This document shows, in pieces, positions 1-5,250 of a stretch of 8,473 bases of DNA. Origin of the DNA: DASXMX01 sp036495445 (GTDB taxonomy: Bacteria; Planctomycetota; Phycisphaerae; Tepidisphaerales; Tepidisphaeraceae); assembly GCA_036495445.1 (NCBI GenBank), contig DASXMX010000651.1:1-8473 (forward strand), given 5' to 3'. Position numbers and translations under genes: made by a program. The first letter of the stretch is position 1. Every line of letters begins with the position of its first letter. Below the pieces are notes generated by a model that had not been told where the DNA came from, made no database searches, and saw nothing but the letters and a program-made list of their open reading frames with translations.

Positions 1-386
1 TTCCGCCTGCTGACGCGCGTGGCGGAGCGCAGCCGGCCACTGGCGACGTCCCAGACGCGGACCTCGTCTGCGTTGGCGGTGAGGAGCGTGTCGCCCGCGG
101 ACGCGAGCCGGTAGAACCGCAGGCCGGGATGCGGGAGCGGACCGGTGAGCGACCGCAGCGTGGCCGCGTCCCAGACGCGGACGGCGTCGCCGGCGGCCGT
201 CACGAACGCGCGGCCGTCGCAGGTGAAGGGCGAATGGACGCCGTGCGCCGCCCCGTCCACCCGTCCGACGGGCGCGTACGGGGACTCCGCGGGGGCCGAT
301 CTTGGCGGGCCGGCAGCGTGATCCAGCGCGGGCCAGGCCAACACCAGCGACAACACGGACGCGGTGGTGAATAGGCGGCGGATCAT
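1..386 (-). CDS. Secreted WD40-repeat (beta-propeller) protein, N-terminal part
   Basis: The reading frame starts at ATG 386-384 on the minus strand and is open for 128 codons to the left window edge, so the C-terminus is missing. Residues 1 to about 25 form a typical export signal: MIRRLF, a hydrophobic stretch (SVLSLVLAWPAL) and a small-residue cleavage zone (DHAAG). After a proline/alanine-rich linker come two WD40-like blades. Each carries the blade-ending motif VRVWD followed by AATLRSL or VASGRL. The two blades lie exactly 40 codons apart, and 16 bases are identical at 47-62 and 167-182, as expected for duplicated blades. WD40 propellers are protein-interaction scaffolds, and exported ones are common in planctomycetes. 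The partner is unknown. There is no Shine-Dalgarno sequence; a -10 hexamer lies 8 nt upstream of the ATG. The family call is firm, but full length and any extra domain cannot be seen. Confidence 0.8.
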   Translation of the reverse strand, partial: MIRRLFTTASVLSLVLAWPALDHAAGPPRSAPAESPYAPVGRVDGAAHGVHSPFTCDGRAFVTAAGDAVRVWDAATLRSLTGPLPHPGLRFYRLASAGDTLLTANADEVRVWDVASGRLRSATRVSRR

Positions 387-394
387 CGGGAAGG

Positions 395-400
395 ATTGTA
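395..400 (-). promoter_or_regulatory. Candidate -10 element of the WD40 gene
   Basis: On the minus strand TACAAT (5 of 6 matches to TATAAT) ends 8 nt before the ATG at 386. Initiation 6-7 nt downstream would leave a transcript that is leaderless or nearly so, which fits the lack of a Shine-Dalgarno sequence. I see no convincing -35 hexamer. The inference rests on the hexamer and its spacing alone. Confidence 0.4.
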
Positions 401-470
401 CCGCCGTGCGGCGGCGAGCGAGAGCCGGGGACCGCGTGCAACCGGCGTGGACGGATTCAGACTGGAGAGC

Positions 471-496
471 CACAAAAGGCGCAAAACGCGCAAAGG
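471..496. repeat. Short tandem motif CACAAAAGG-like (dispersed repeat remnant)
   Basis: Three consecutive units are present: CACAAAAGG, CGCAAAACG and CGCAAAGG, with a period of 9, 9 and 8 bases, preceded by GAGAGC. The layout resembles the widespread bacterial intergenic repeats of the 'CACAAAGGGCACAAAGG' kind, recalled from general knowledge and not searched. Apart from this the 387-574 gap holds only the two divergent -10 elements. Confidence 0.45.
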
Positions 497-559
497 TCGG
501 ACAGCGACAGGGTCGTTGCGGGATCTGCGAGGCGCTCTGTCCCGAACGGCGGCAGCGTG

Positions 560-565
560 TACAAT
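560..565 (+). promoter_or_regulatory. Candidate -10 element of the 575-1337 gene pair
   Basis: TACAAT ends 9 nt before the ATG at 575. As with the divergent WD40 gene, a start 6-7 nt downstream would give a nearly leaderless mRNA. No clear -35 is seen (region 537-543). A purine stretch, AGGCAGAGG, sits between the hexamer and the ATG and could instead act as a weak ribosome site if transcription began further upstream. Confidence 0.4.
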
Positions 566-574
566 AGGCAGAGG

Positions 575-904
575 ATGAGCCGCTCTTCGACGAACCTCGC
601 CTCGATCGTTCCGCGTCCCCAGCCGGGAGATGACGTGCAGGCGTTCATTGACCGCAGCGGGCTGCAGTTCCTCGTTGCCCAAGCCGCCCGGCTGGCCGCC
701 GAGCACCTCCCTCTGGTCACAGGCCCGACCTACGCAAAGATCCAGGATCCGGATTCGGGGGCGGAGTGGATCGAGATCACCGCGCGAGTTCGGGACACCG
801 GCCCGGCGATCCGCGAAGCCCATCGACGGTTCACACGGGCATGGCTGTCGGCGGCACCGCCGGAACGGTCCCTGGACGTTCGGCTCGCCATTAGTTTCGT
901 GTGA
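575..904 (+). CDS. Small protein of unknown function paired with a HEPN-like gene
   Basis: This 109-aa protein has no family that I can name with certainty. ATG 575 is preferred over the in-frame GTG at 557 because 557 lies on top of the -10 element and 575 follows the purine run GAGG. There is no signal peptide or membrane segment, so it is presumably cytosolic. The N-terminal half is rich in Ala/Leu (likely helical, about residues 20-45). The centre has a turn-plus-strand motif, YAKIQDPDSGAEWIEITARV (about residues 53-72), followed by a predicted helix (AIREAHRRFTRAWL) and a final strand (LDVRLAISFV). From memory, similar DP-x-SG-x-EW proteins of this size occur beside HEPN-domain genes in planctomycetes and cyanobacteria. 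The stop is 1 nt before the next ATG, so the two are very probably co-transcribed and translationally coupled. A role as partner or regulator of the second protein is inferred. It lacks the GSxxxG motif of the MNT nucleotidyltransferase antitoxins. Confidence 0.7.
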   Translation: MSRSSTNLASIVPRPQPGDDVQAFIDRSGLQFLVAQAARLAAEHLPLVTGPTYAKIQDPDSGAEWIEITARVRDTGPAIREAHRRFTRAWLSAAPPERSLDVRLAISFV

Positions 905-905
905 G

Positions 906-1337
906 ATGAATCCCGAAGAATACCTGCATCTGGGGGAGGAACTCGTCGGTCGCAAGACGCCTTGCGGCTGTCGCGCGGGCTTAGGCCGTGCCTACTACGG
1001 AGTTCTGCAAGCGACGGCAAAATGGATGGAGGACGCCGGCCTGACTCCGCCGAGCCGCCAGGAGATACACCAAAAGCTTTGGCAGGACCTGCTGAACTGC
1101 GGCATTCCCGAACTGAGAATCGCCGGGTCCGAGCTTGCACAACTGCACGGATATCGCATCAAGGCGGACTACGTGATGGGCGACCGGGACACCGAGGATT
1201 TCCGGACCGCAGATTACTGGGTGAGCTTGGCGCGCGAGCATCTCGAAGAAATCAAGCGAATGTTCACGGGGCCGGATCGCGACCGGGCCGTTGATGCGAT
1301 CAAAGCTTACCGGCGACTGGTGAATCGGCGGGTGTGA
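906..1337 (+). CDS. HEPN-like (UPF0332-type) helical protein
   Basis: This 143-aa protein starts at ATG 906, one base after the upstream stop codon. An in-frame extension back to 630 overlaps the previous gene in another frame and is rejected. The segment GRAYYGVLQATAKWMEDAG (about residues 27-45) matches the [SA]RAYY-x-[VA]-[FL] helix of HEPN-fold proteins. LAQLHGYRIKADYVMGD (about 77-93) matches the later 'L..xR..ADY' region, followed by a long helix ending SLAREHLEEIKRMF. HEPN proteins include RNases of toxin-antitoxin systems and nucleotide- or RNA-binding partners. The toxin signature R-x(4-6)-H is not evident here: the nearest Arg-His pair, RQEIH, has only three intervening residues. 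It may therefore be non-catalytic. Cys19 and Cys21 in the segment TPCGCRAG are unusual. The fold assignment is moderately sure; the function is open. Confidence 0.68.
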   Translation: MNPEEYLHLGEELVGRKTPCGCRAGLGRAYYGVLQATAKWMEDAGLTPPSRQEIHQKLWQDLLNCGIPELRIAGSELAQLHGYRIKADYVMGDRDTEDFRTADYWVSLAREHLEEIKRMFTGPDRDRAVDAIKAYRRLVNRRV

Positions 1338-1541
1338 GCTCGGAAAAGTGCTCAGGTCGGAGGCAGTCCGGAAAGGATTCAATTCATTTTGTTCTCGCCC
1401 GCATTCTCCCTCAGGCTCCCTCTCCCACCCTCTCTTCCTTCTCATTTAGCTCCCCTCCAGGGCGCAGGCCGTAACGTCTCGGTAGCGGCGGGGCCGGGCG
1501 GCGATCGCGTCGGCCGCGCGATGTAAAGCAACGAGTGCGTC

Positions 1542-1649
1542 ATTCGTTCCGGTAGGATCCTTTCCACGCTCTTACTGCTCGGCGTCTTCGGCTTGCTGAT
1601 GATCGGTTGCTGGCAGCGCGTGCAGGAGGACAGGCGTGTGGCGACGTAA
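1542..1649 (+). pseudogene. Possible tiny lipoprotein gene lacking a normal start codon
   Basis: The frame reads RSGRILSTLL, a hydrophobic core (LLGVFGLL), then MIGC and WQRVQEDRRVAT before TAA at 1647. This has the layout of a lipoprotein signal peptide: basic start, hydrophobic stretch and a lipobox-like MIGC with Cys as the would-be lipidated residue. It would release a 13-residue charged peptide. An in-frame stop lies at 1524-1526, and no ATG, GTG or TTG precedes the hydrophobic core. The only codon in the right place is ATT at 1542. It is either a decayed gene, a gene using a rare start, or chance. It has no operon partner. Confidence 0.18.
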
Positions 1650-1680
1650 AGGGCGCGGAGGGCCGTTTCAGTGCTCGAGG

Positions 1681-1820
1681 CTTTCGTTAATCTCTCTGTA
1701 TGTCGTATTGTGATTTAGTTTTATAATGTTTGGCGACGTGTGGCGCATCGTTAAAATGGGAAAGAATGGTGTAATTGATTGTAGTGAATGGGCTTGGATT
1801 GTTTTTACCTTTCGGAAACG
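1681..1820. other. AT-rich island with a perfect TATAAT
   Basis: By hand count about 38% of these 140 bases are G or C, against well over 60% in the flanking genes. It contains a perfect -10 hexamer on the plus strand, TATAAT at 1722-1727, but no matching -35 at 16-18 bp and no obvious downstream gene or intrinsic terminator. It may be a piece of foreign DNA, a melting or curvature region, or the promoter of an unrecognised small RNA. Confidence 0.4.
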
Positions 1821-1934
1821 CGCCACACGGCGCCACAAAAACAGGGTTTTGCACGGTGAGGCGCGGGCGGGCAGTTGGGGAGACGCGGTCGACTCCACCC
1901 GTCTCTGGGAGGGGCTGCGGATGTTAATCCCGGC

Positions 1935-1973
1935 AATGTCCCACGCAAGCACATGATGAAACGGCGGGACATT
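1935..1973. repeat. 8-bp perfect inverted repeat AATGTCCC / GGGACATT
   Basis: AATGTCCC at 1935-1942 is the exact reverse complement of GGGACATT at 1966-1973, with 23 bases between. The right arm is also the first unit of the phased ACATT array, so the same word occurs in both orientations. This could be a protein-binding arrangement or a weak RNA hairpin. Confidence 0.5.
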
Positions 1974-1995
1974 AGGAGACATTTTGGGACATTTG
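1966..1995. repeat. ACATT decamer array 1 (three 10-bp units)
   Basis: Three consecutive 10-base units are present: GGGACATTAG, GAGACATTTT and GGGACATTTG. The ACATT cores start at 1969, 1979 and 1989, an exact 10-bp period close to one helical turn, so all cores face the same side of the DNA. A second array lies 103 bp downstream. Confidence 0.6.
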
Positions 1996-2004
1996 AGGCA
2001 CGCC

Positions 2005-2062
2005 CTTCGACGCGGTCGAAGATCCCCGAGCCGCGCTGAAGGGGGCGGAGTCGAAGGGGGCG
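2005..2062. repeat. Hairpin-forming dispersed-repeat-like element
   Basis: CTTCGAC (2005-2011), loop GCG and GTCGAAG (2015-2021) form a perfect 7-bp hairpin. The outer CGCCCTTCGAC (2001-2011) can also pair imperfectly with GTCGAAGGGGGCG at 2050-2062, with one extra G. The word content (CCCTTCGAC and GGCGGAGTCGAAGG) resembles common bacterial intergenic repeats built on 'CCTTCGACTCCG', recalled and not searched. It sits between the two ACATT arrays. Confidence 0.5.
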
Positions 2063-2070
2063 GATGCGGC

Positions 2071-2100
2071 CACATTGAGTCACATTGCGCTACATCGGCA
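2071..2100. repeat. ACATT decamer array 2 (three 10-bp units)
   Basis: Units CACATTGAGT, CACATTGCGC and TACATCGGCA have cores starting at 2072, 2082 and 2092. The last core is ACATC. Each is exactly 103 bp from its counterpart in array 1. CATTGC (2083-2088) also has an inverted partner, GCAATG, at 2103-2108. The array lies about 45 bp upstream of the candidate gnd -35, so it could act as an operator or activator site. That is inference from position. Confidence 0.55.
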
Positions 2101-2145
2101 TGGCAATGCGGTGAGGCGGCGGAAGGGCGGGAGCTGTTTGGGGGT

Positions 2146-2173
2146 TTGCACATCGGGCGGAAAAGCTCACAAT
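2146..2173 (+). promoter_or_regulatory. Candidate sigma70-type promoter of gnd
   Basis: TTGCAC (2146-2151) and CACAAT (2168-2173) are separated by 16 bp. The -35 keeps the TTG and the -10 matches TATAAT at 4 of 6 positions. Transcription would begin near 2180, leaving a leader of about 63 nt before the gnd ATG. A purine-rich ribosome site, AAGAGG (2231-2236), lies 6 nt before that ATG and is the clearest Shine-Dalgarno in the window. Confidence 0.4.
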
Positions 2174-2242
2174 GTTTTCCCTTTTGGGCGACGCGCCCAC
2201 GCACGCACGTTCACACCTGGATACGGGAAGAAGAGGTCTGCC

Positions 2243-3694
2243 ATGGCGGGTCAGGCATTCGGCGTCATCGGACTTGAAGTGATGGGTCGGAACCTTGCGC
2301 TCAACATCGAGCGGAACGGGTTCCCCATCGCCGTGTACAACCGCACGTATTCGAAGACCGAGCACTTCATCAACGAGTTGGCCAAGGGCAAGAACGCCAA
2401 GGGGGCCAAGACCGTGCAGGAGTTCGTTCAACTGCTGGAGCGTCCGCGCCGCATCCTGATCATGGTGAAGGCGGGCAAGCCGGTGGACATGGTGATCGAC
2501 GAACTCAAGCCGTTCCTCGAGCCGGGCGACATCGTGATCGACGGGGGCAACTCGCTGTTCACCGACACCGAACGACGCGTGGCGGCACTCAAGCCGACCG
2601 GCATCCGGTTCTTCGGCATGGGCGTCTCTGGTGGCGAAGAGGGTGCGCTATGGGGCCCGAGCCTGATGCCCGGCGGGGACCGCGAGGCGTACAACCACCT
2701 CAAGCCGGTGCTCGAAAAGGTGGCCGCCAAAGCCCCGAGCGATGGCGTCCCATGCGTCACGTACTGCGGGGACGGCGGGGCGGGCCATTTCGTCAAGATG
2801 GTTCACAACGGCATCGAGTACGGCGACATGGAGCTGATCGCCGAGGCCTACGACCTGCTCAAGAACGTCGCCGGGCTGTCCAACGCACAGTTGGCTGACG
2901 CGTTCGGCGAGTGGAACAAGGGCAACGATCTCCAGAGCTTTCTGATCGAGATCACGCAGAAGGTCATCAACTTCCCCGACCCGCAGGACCCGAAGCGACC
3001 GCTGGTCGAGCAGATCCGTGACGTGGTGGGCATGAAGGGGACCGGGACGTGGACGATCCAATCGGCCTTGAACGAGGTGGTTCCCGTTCCGACGATGGCC
3101 GCCGCGGTCGATAGCCGCGAGATCTCGATGCTGAAGGACGAGCGCGTCGCCGCCAGCAAGATCCTGGCCGGCCCGGAGCCGAAGAAGCTTGCCGGGGACG
3201 TCAAGCAGTTCATCAACGACGTGAAAGACGCGCTCTATTGCAGCAAGATCTGCTCGTACGCCCAGGGCATGGCGATGCTCGCGGCGGCGAACAGGCCGAA
3301 GGACAAGGGCGGGTTCGACTTCCACATGAACCTGCCCGACCTGCCGATGATCTGGCGCGCCGGGTGCATCATCCGCGCGGTGTTCCTCGACGACATCACC
3401 CGCGCGTTCAAGAAGAACCCCAACTTGTCGAACCTGCTCATCGACCCGGAGTTCCGCGAGAAGATCGCGGCCCGGCAGGAGGCATGGCGGCGCGTCGTCG
3501 GGATCGGAATCACGAACGGCATTGGCCTGCCGGCGTTCGGCGCGTCGCTCGCGTACTACGACAGCTACCGCCGGGCGCGGCTGCCGGGCAACCTGATCCA
3601 GGCGCAGCGCGACTTCTTCGGCGCCCATACCTACGAGCGCACGGATCAGCCTGGCACGTTCGTGCACACGGAATGGGCTGAGCCGGGCAAGTAA
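2243..3694 (+). CDS. gnd: 6-phosphogluconate dehydrogenase, decarboxylating
   Basis: This enzyme oxidatively decarboxylates 6-phosphogluconate to ribulose 5-phosphate and CO2 in the cytosol, producing NADPH in the oxidative pentose phosphate pathway. The 483-aa length is that of the long homodimeric form. The NADP fold opens with GVIGLEVMGRNLALN (residues 7-21), and NRT (33-35) is the expected 2'-phosphate binding site. The substrate loop GVSGGEEGA starts at residue 127 and continues to GPSLMPGG. The catalytic pair lies in HFVKMVHNGIEYGDM, as Lys185 and Glu192 (Lys183 and Glu190 in classic numbering). The C-terminal tail has FFGAHTYERTD, which reaches into the neighbouring subunit. ATG 2243 is chosen because it follows AAGAGG at 6 nt and the protein begins with the usual short lead-in; an in-frame extension to 2075 encodes repeat DNA. 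The gene appears to stand alone, with zwf or pgl not in view. The identification is very secure. Confidence 0.98.
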   Translation: MAGQAFGVIGLEVMGRNLALNIERNGFPIAVYNRTYSKTEHFINELAKGKNAKGAKTVQEFVQLLERPRRILIMVKAGKPVDMVIDELKPFLEPGDIVIDGGNSLFTDTERRVAALKPTGIRFFGMGVSGGEEGALWGPSLMPGGDREAYNHLKPVLEKVAAKAPSDGVPCVTYCGDGGAGHFVKMVHNGIEYGDMELIAEAYDLLKNVAGLSNAQLADAFGEWNKGNDLQSFLIEITQKVINFPDPQDPKRPLVEQIRDVVGMKGTGTWTIQSALNEVVPVPTMAAAVDSREISMLKDERVAASKILAGPEPKKLAGDVKQFINDVKDALYCSKICSYAQGMAMLAAANRPKDKGGFDFHMNLPDLPMIWRAGCIIRAVFLDDITRAFKKNPNLSNLLIDPEFREKIAARQEAWRRVVGIGITNGIGLPAFGASLAYYDSYRRARLPGNLIQAQRDFFGAHTYERTDQPGTFVHTEWAEPGK

Positions 3695-3753
3695 TTGGGC
3701 CGCGCAGCGAGGCGCGTGCGGCTTGAACGGCGTCATGCGCGGGACGTAATCGG

Positions 3754-3821
3754 AGGGTTCGGGGTTCAGGGTTCAGGTTGGTACGGAAGCGTTCCCTCCG
3801 TGCGCCTGAACCCCGAACCCT
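3754..3821. repeat. 17-bp perfect inverted repeat between gnd and the DUF58 gene
   Basis: AGGGTTCGGGGTTCAGG (3754-3770) and CCTGAACCCCGAACCCT (3805-3821) are exact reverse complements separated by 34 bases. A partial second copy, GTTCAGG, follows the left arm, and GGAA-GCG-TTCC (3785-3795) can form an inner hairpin. No T-tract follows, so it is not a standard intrinsic terminator, though it could slow or stop transcripts from gnd. The GGGTTC/GGGTTCAGG wording resembles a dispersed intergenic repeat found in many genomes (recollection, not a search). Confidence 0.7.
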
Positions 3822-3850
3822 GCTTCCATCCCGTGCACAACGCGTTTTGT

Positions 3851-3880
3851 TTTACGATGACCCCGTCGGGCGCGTAGAAT
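3851..3880 (+). promoter_or_regulatory. Candidate promoter of the DUF58-transglutaminase operon
   Basis: TTTACG (3851-3856), an 18-bp spacer and TAGAAT (3875-3880, 5 of 6) form a plausible sigma70-type promoter. Initiation near 3887 would leave only about 14 nt before ATG 3901, with no Shine-Dalgarno. It also argues against the upstream in-frame start at 3778, which would lie before the promoter and inside the inverted repeat. Confidence 0.5.
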
Positions 3881-3900
3881 GGTCGCACGTTTACCCGTTC

Positions 3901-5241
3901 ATGTTTCGCCGCGCCCGTCCATCCCCAAAACGCTCGACCGCCACGGTCGTTCGCCGACGCCCCGCGCTCGATTTCTCGGTCACGGGTGTCGTCTACGTCG
4001 CGATGATGCTGTTCATGGGTTTGGCCGCCATCAACAGCCAGGCGAACCTGCTGTTCGGCGTCTTCGGGCTGATGATCGGCATCCTGATCGTCAGCGGCAC
4101 CATCAGCCGGCTTGTCCTGCGCCGGTTGACCGTTCACCGAACGCTGCCGGAGAACGGCTGCGTCGGGCAATCGGTGTCGATCACTTATGAAGTGAGCAAC
4201 GACAAGCGGTATTGGCCGAGCCTTTCCGTCTCGATTGCCGAGTTGGACGGGGGGCAGGCATTCACGACCCAGCCTCAGGCGTACATGTTGCACGTCGCGC
4301 CGCGGACCACGGCGTCGGTGCCGGCGTTGGTGATCCCCAAAAGACGGGGGCTGCACGAACTCGATCGGCATCAGCTCGCGACGAGCTTCCCGTTTGGGTT
4401 CGTGAAGCGTGCGATCACGGAGCGGCACAAGGACGTGATGCTGATCCATCCGCCGCGGGCCCGGGTGGATTCGAAGCTGCTTCGGCGTTGTCGTTCGGCC
4501 GACGTGACGGGCGAGACGGTCCGGCCCCGCCCCGGCGGGACGGACGAGTTTTACGGCGTCAAGGACTACCGCCCGGGCGACAACCCGCGCTGGATCTACT
4601 GGCGGCGCAGCGCCCGCTCCGGCACTCTGGTCTCCAAGGAGATGACCCGCGTCTCCCCGCCTCGGATTGCGATCCTGGTGGATACGTTCCTGGCGTCCCG
4701 GTCTGTCGCGGGCCACGCGACCGTCGAACAGAGCATCGCCATGGCCGCCTCGCTGGCGACCACGGCCCTGGAGGCGGAACTGGCCGTCGGGCTGTGCGTC
4801 TGGTCGGGGCACTGGGTCGCCCTTCCTCCCACACGAGGCAAGCGTCACCGCGACGACATGCTTTCGGTGCTCGCCCGCCTTCCGCTGAACACCGAACATC
4901 GGCTGGAGGAACTGCTGGACGCCTGCCGGTCGGTGCTGCACGCCGGCACGACGCCCGTGCTGTTTACCCCGCGCGACATTCAGGTCGGCAACCTTGAGAG
5001 TGGCCGGACTGGCATGCTCATCATCCCGGCCGGTTCTCCGCGGGCCCGCAATTGGTTTACGTTCCCCGACGACGTCGATTTCGGCACCTGTATGCCCCCG
5101 GACCAGGCGCCGCCGGAGCAAATTCGAAGAGACGCGGAGACGCGGAGACACGGGGACGCGGGGAAAGAATCCGCAGGGGCGTTTGAAGCCGATCCGCTTG
5201 TCTCCGCGTCTGGGCGTCCCGGCGTCCCCGCGTCGCCTTGA
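3901..5241 (+). CDS. DUF58 domain-containing membrane protein
   Basis: This 446-aa protein has an Arg-rich N-terminus followed by two membrane segments, about residues 27-46 and 50-70. A beta-rich region is followed by the DUF58 signature: GGTDEFYGVKDYRPGDNPR and then IYWRRSARSGTLVSKEM, with the Phe of EFYG at residue 217. A von Willebrand A-like core strand, RIAILVDTFL, follows (Asp261). DUF58 proteins are found beside MoxR ATPases and TgpA-like transglutaminases and are thought to act at the membrane; their biochemical role is not settled. It probably works with the next gene, which starts 9 nt after its stop. No MoxR gene is adjacent. ATG 3901 is chosen from the promoter position and from the normal DUF58 start before the first membrane segment. 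Codons from about residue 409 lie in repeat DNA (ETRRHGDAGK to VSASGRPGVPASP), so the C-terminal tail is probably not ancestral. Confidence 0.92.
   Translation: MFRRARPSPKRSTATVVRRRPALDFSVTGVVYVAMMLFMGLAAINSQANLLFGVFGLMIGILIVSGTISRLVLRRLTVHRTLPENGCVGQSVSITYEVSNDKRYWPSLSVSIAELDGGQAFTTQPQAYMLHVAPRTTASVPALVIPKRRGLHELDRHQLATSFPFGFVKRAITERHKDVMLIHPPRARVDSKLLRRCRSADVTGETVRPRPGGTDEFYGVKDYRPGDNPRWIYWRRSARSGTLVSKEMTRVSPPRIAILVDTFLASRSVAGHATVEQSIAMAASLATTALEAELAVGLCVWSGHWVALPPTRGKRHRDDMLSVLARLPLNTEHRLEELLDACRSVLHAGTTPVLFTPRDIQVGNLESGRTGMLIIPAGSPRARNWFTFPDDVDFGTCMPPDQAPPEQIRRDAETRRHGDAGKESAGAFEADPLVSASGRPGVPASP
5130..5235. repeat. Hairpin-forming GACGCGGAGAC repeat inside the DUF58 gene
   Basis: The left arm carries GACGCGGAGAC twice (5131-5141 and 5139-5149, an 8-bp period), then CGGGGACG (5151-5158) and CGCGGGGA (5158-5165). 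The right arm has the exact complements GTCTCCGCGTC (5200-5210), CGTCCCCG (5223-5230) and TCCCCGCG (5225-5232). The element is therefore an imperfect palindrome with a loop of about 35 bp. It resembles the dispersed 'GACGCGGAGACGCGG' repeats of many bacterial genomes, whose translation gives strings like DAETRRHGDA and VSAS-PGVPASP (recollection). It ends right before the stop codon. Confidence 0.75.
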
Positions 5242-5250
5242 TCCAATCCC

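Larger units (their letters stand above)
1338..2242. other. Long intergenic region without a convincing gene
   Basis: This 905-bp stretch contains no reading frame with a recognisable protein. From left to right it holds a pyrimidine-rich tract (about 1390-1458), a small lipoprotein-like fragment (1542-1649), an AT-rich island (about 1681-1820), a 6-bp inverted repeat GAGACG/CGTCTC (1880-1885 and 1900-1905), the ACATT arrays and hairpins (1935-2100), and the gnd promoter (2146-2173). Frames crossing it, such as plus 1726-1956 and minus 1668-2204, change composition midway and read through the repeats, so they are taken as chance. Confidence 0.7.

Noticed and set aside
383..955. Minus-strand open frame of 190 codons covering the 575 gene
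   Set aside because: It overlaps the start of the WD40 gene in another frame and is antisense to the two-gene unit, whose plus-strand proteins look real.
906..1337. Calling the HEPN-like protein a toxin RNase
   Set aside because: The R-x(4-6)-H catalytic motif is not evident, so toxicity or RNase activity is not supported by the sequence.
1390..1458. Pyrimidine-rich tract considered as a T-tract or terminator
   Set aside because: It is mixed C and T with no preceding GC stem, so it is not an intrinsic terminator. It may be a repeat remnant, but I cannot support more.
1501..1508. GCGATCGC octamer (HIP1-like)
   Set aside because: A single copy in high-GC DNA is expected by chance and is no evidence of a cyanobacterial origin.
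1726..1956. Plus-strand open frame of 76 codons starting inside TATAAT
   Set aside because: Its ATG overlaps the -10 hexamer, it has no ribosome site, and its composition changes abruptly midway. No family is recognised.
1668..2204. Minus-strand open frame of 178 codons in the intergenic region
   Set aside because: It crosses the AT-rich island, the ACATT arrays and hairpin repeats; parts such as KCPKMSPNVP are simply the translated decamers.
2648..3736. Minus-strand open frame of 362 codons opposite gnd
   Set aside because: It is rich in Val, Arg, Leu and Asp as expected for an antisense shadow of gnd; no family is recognisable.
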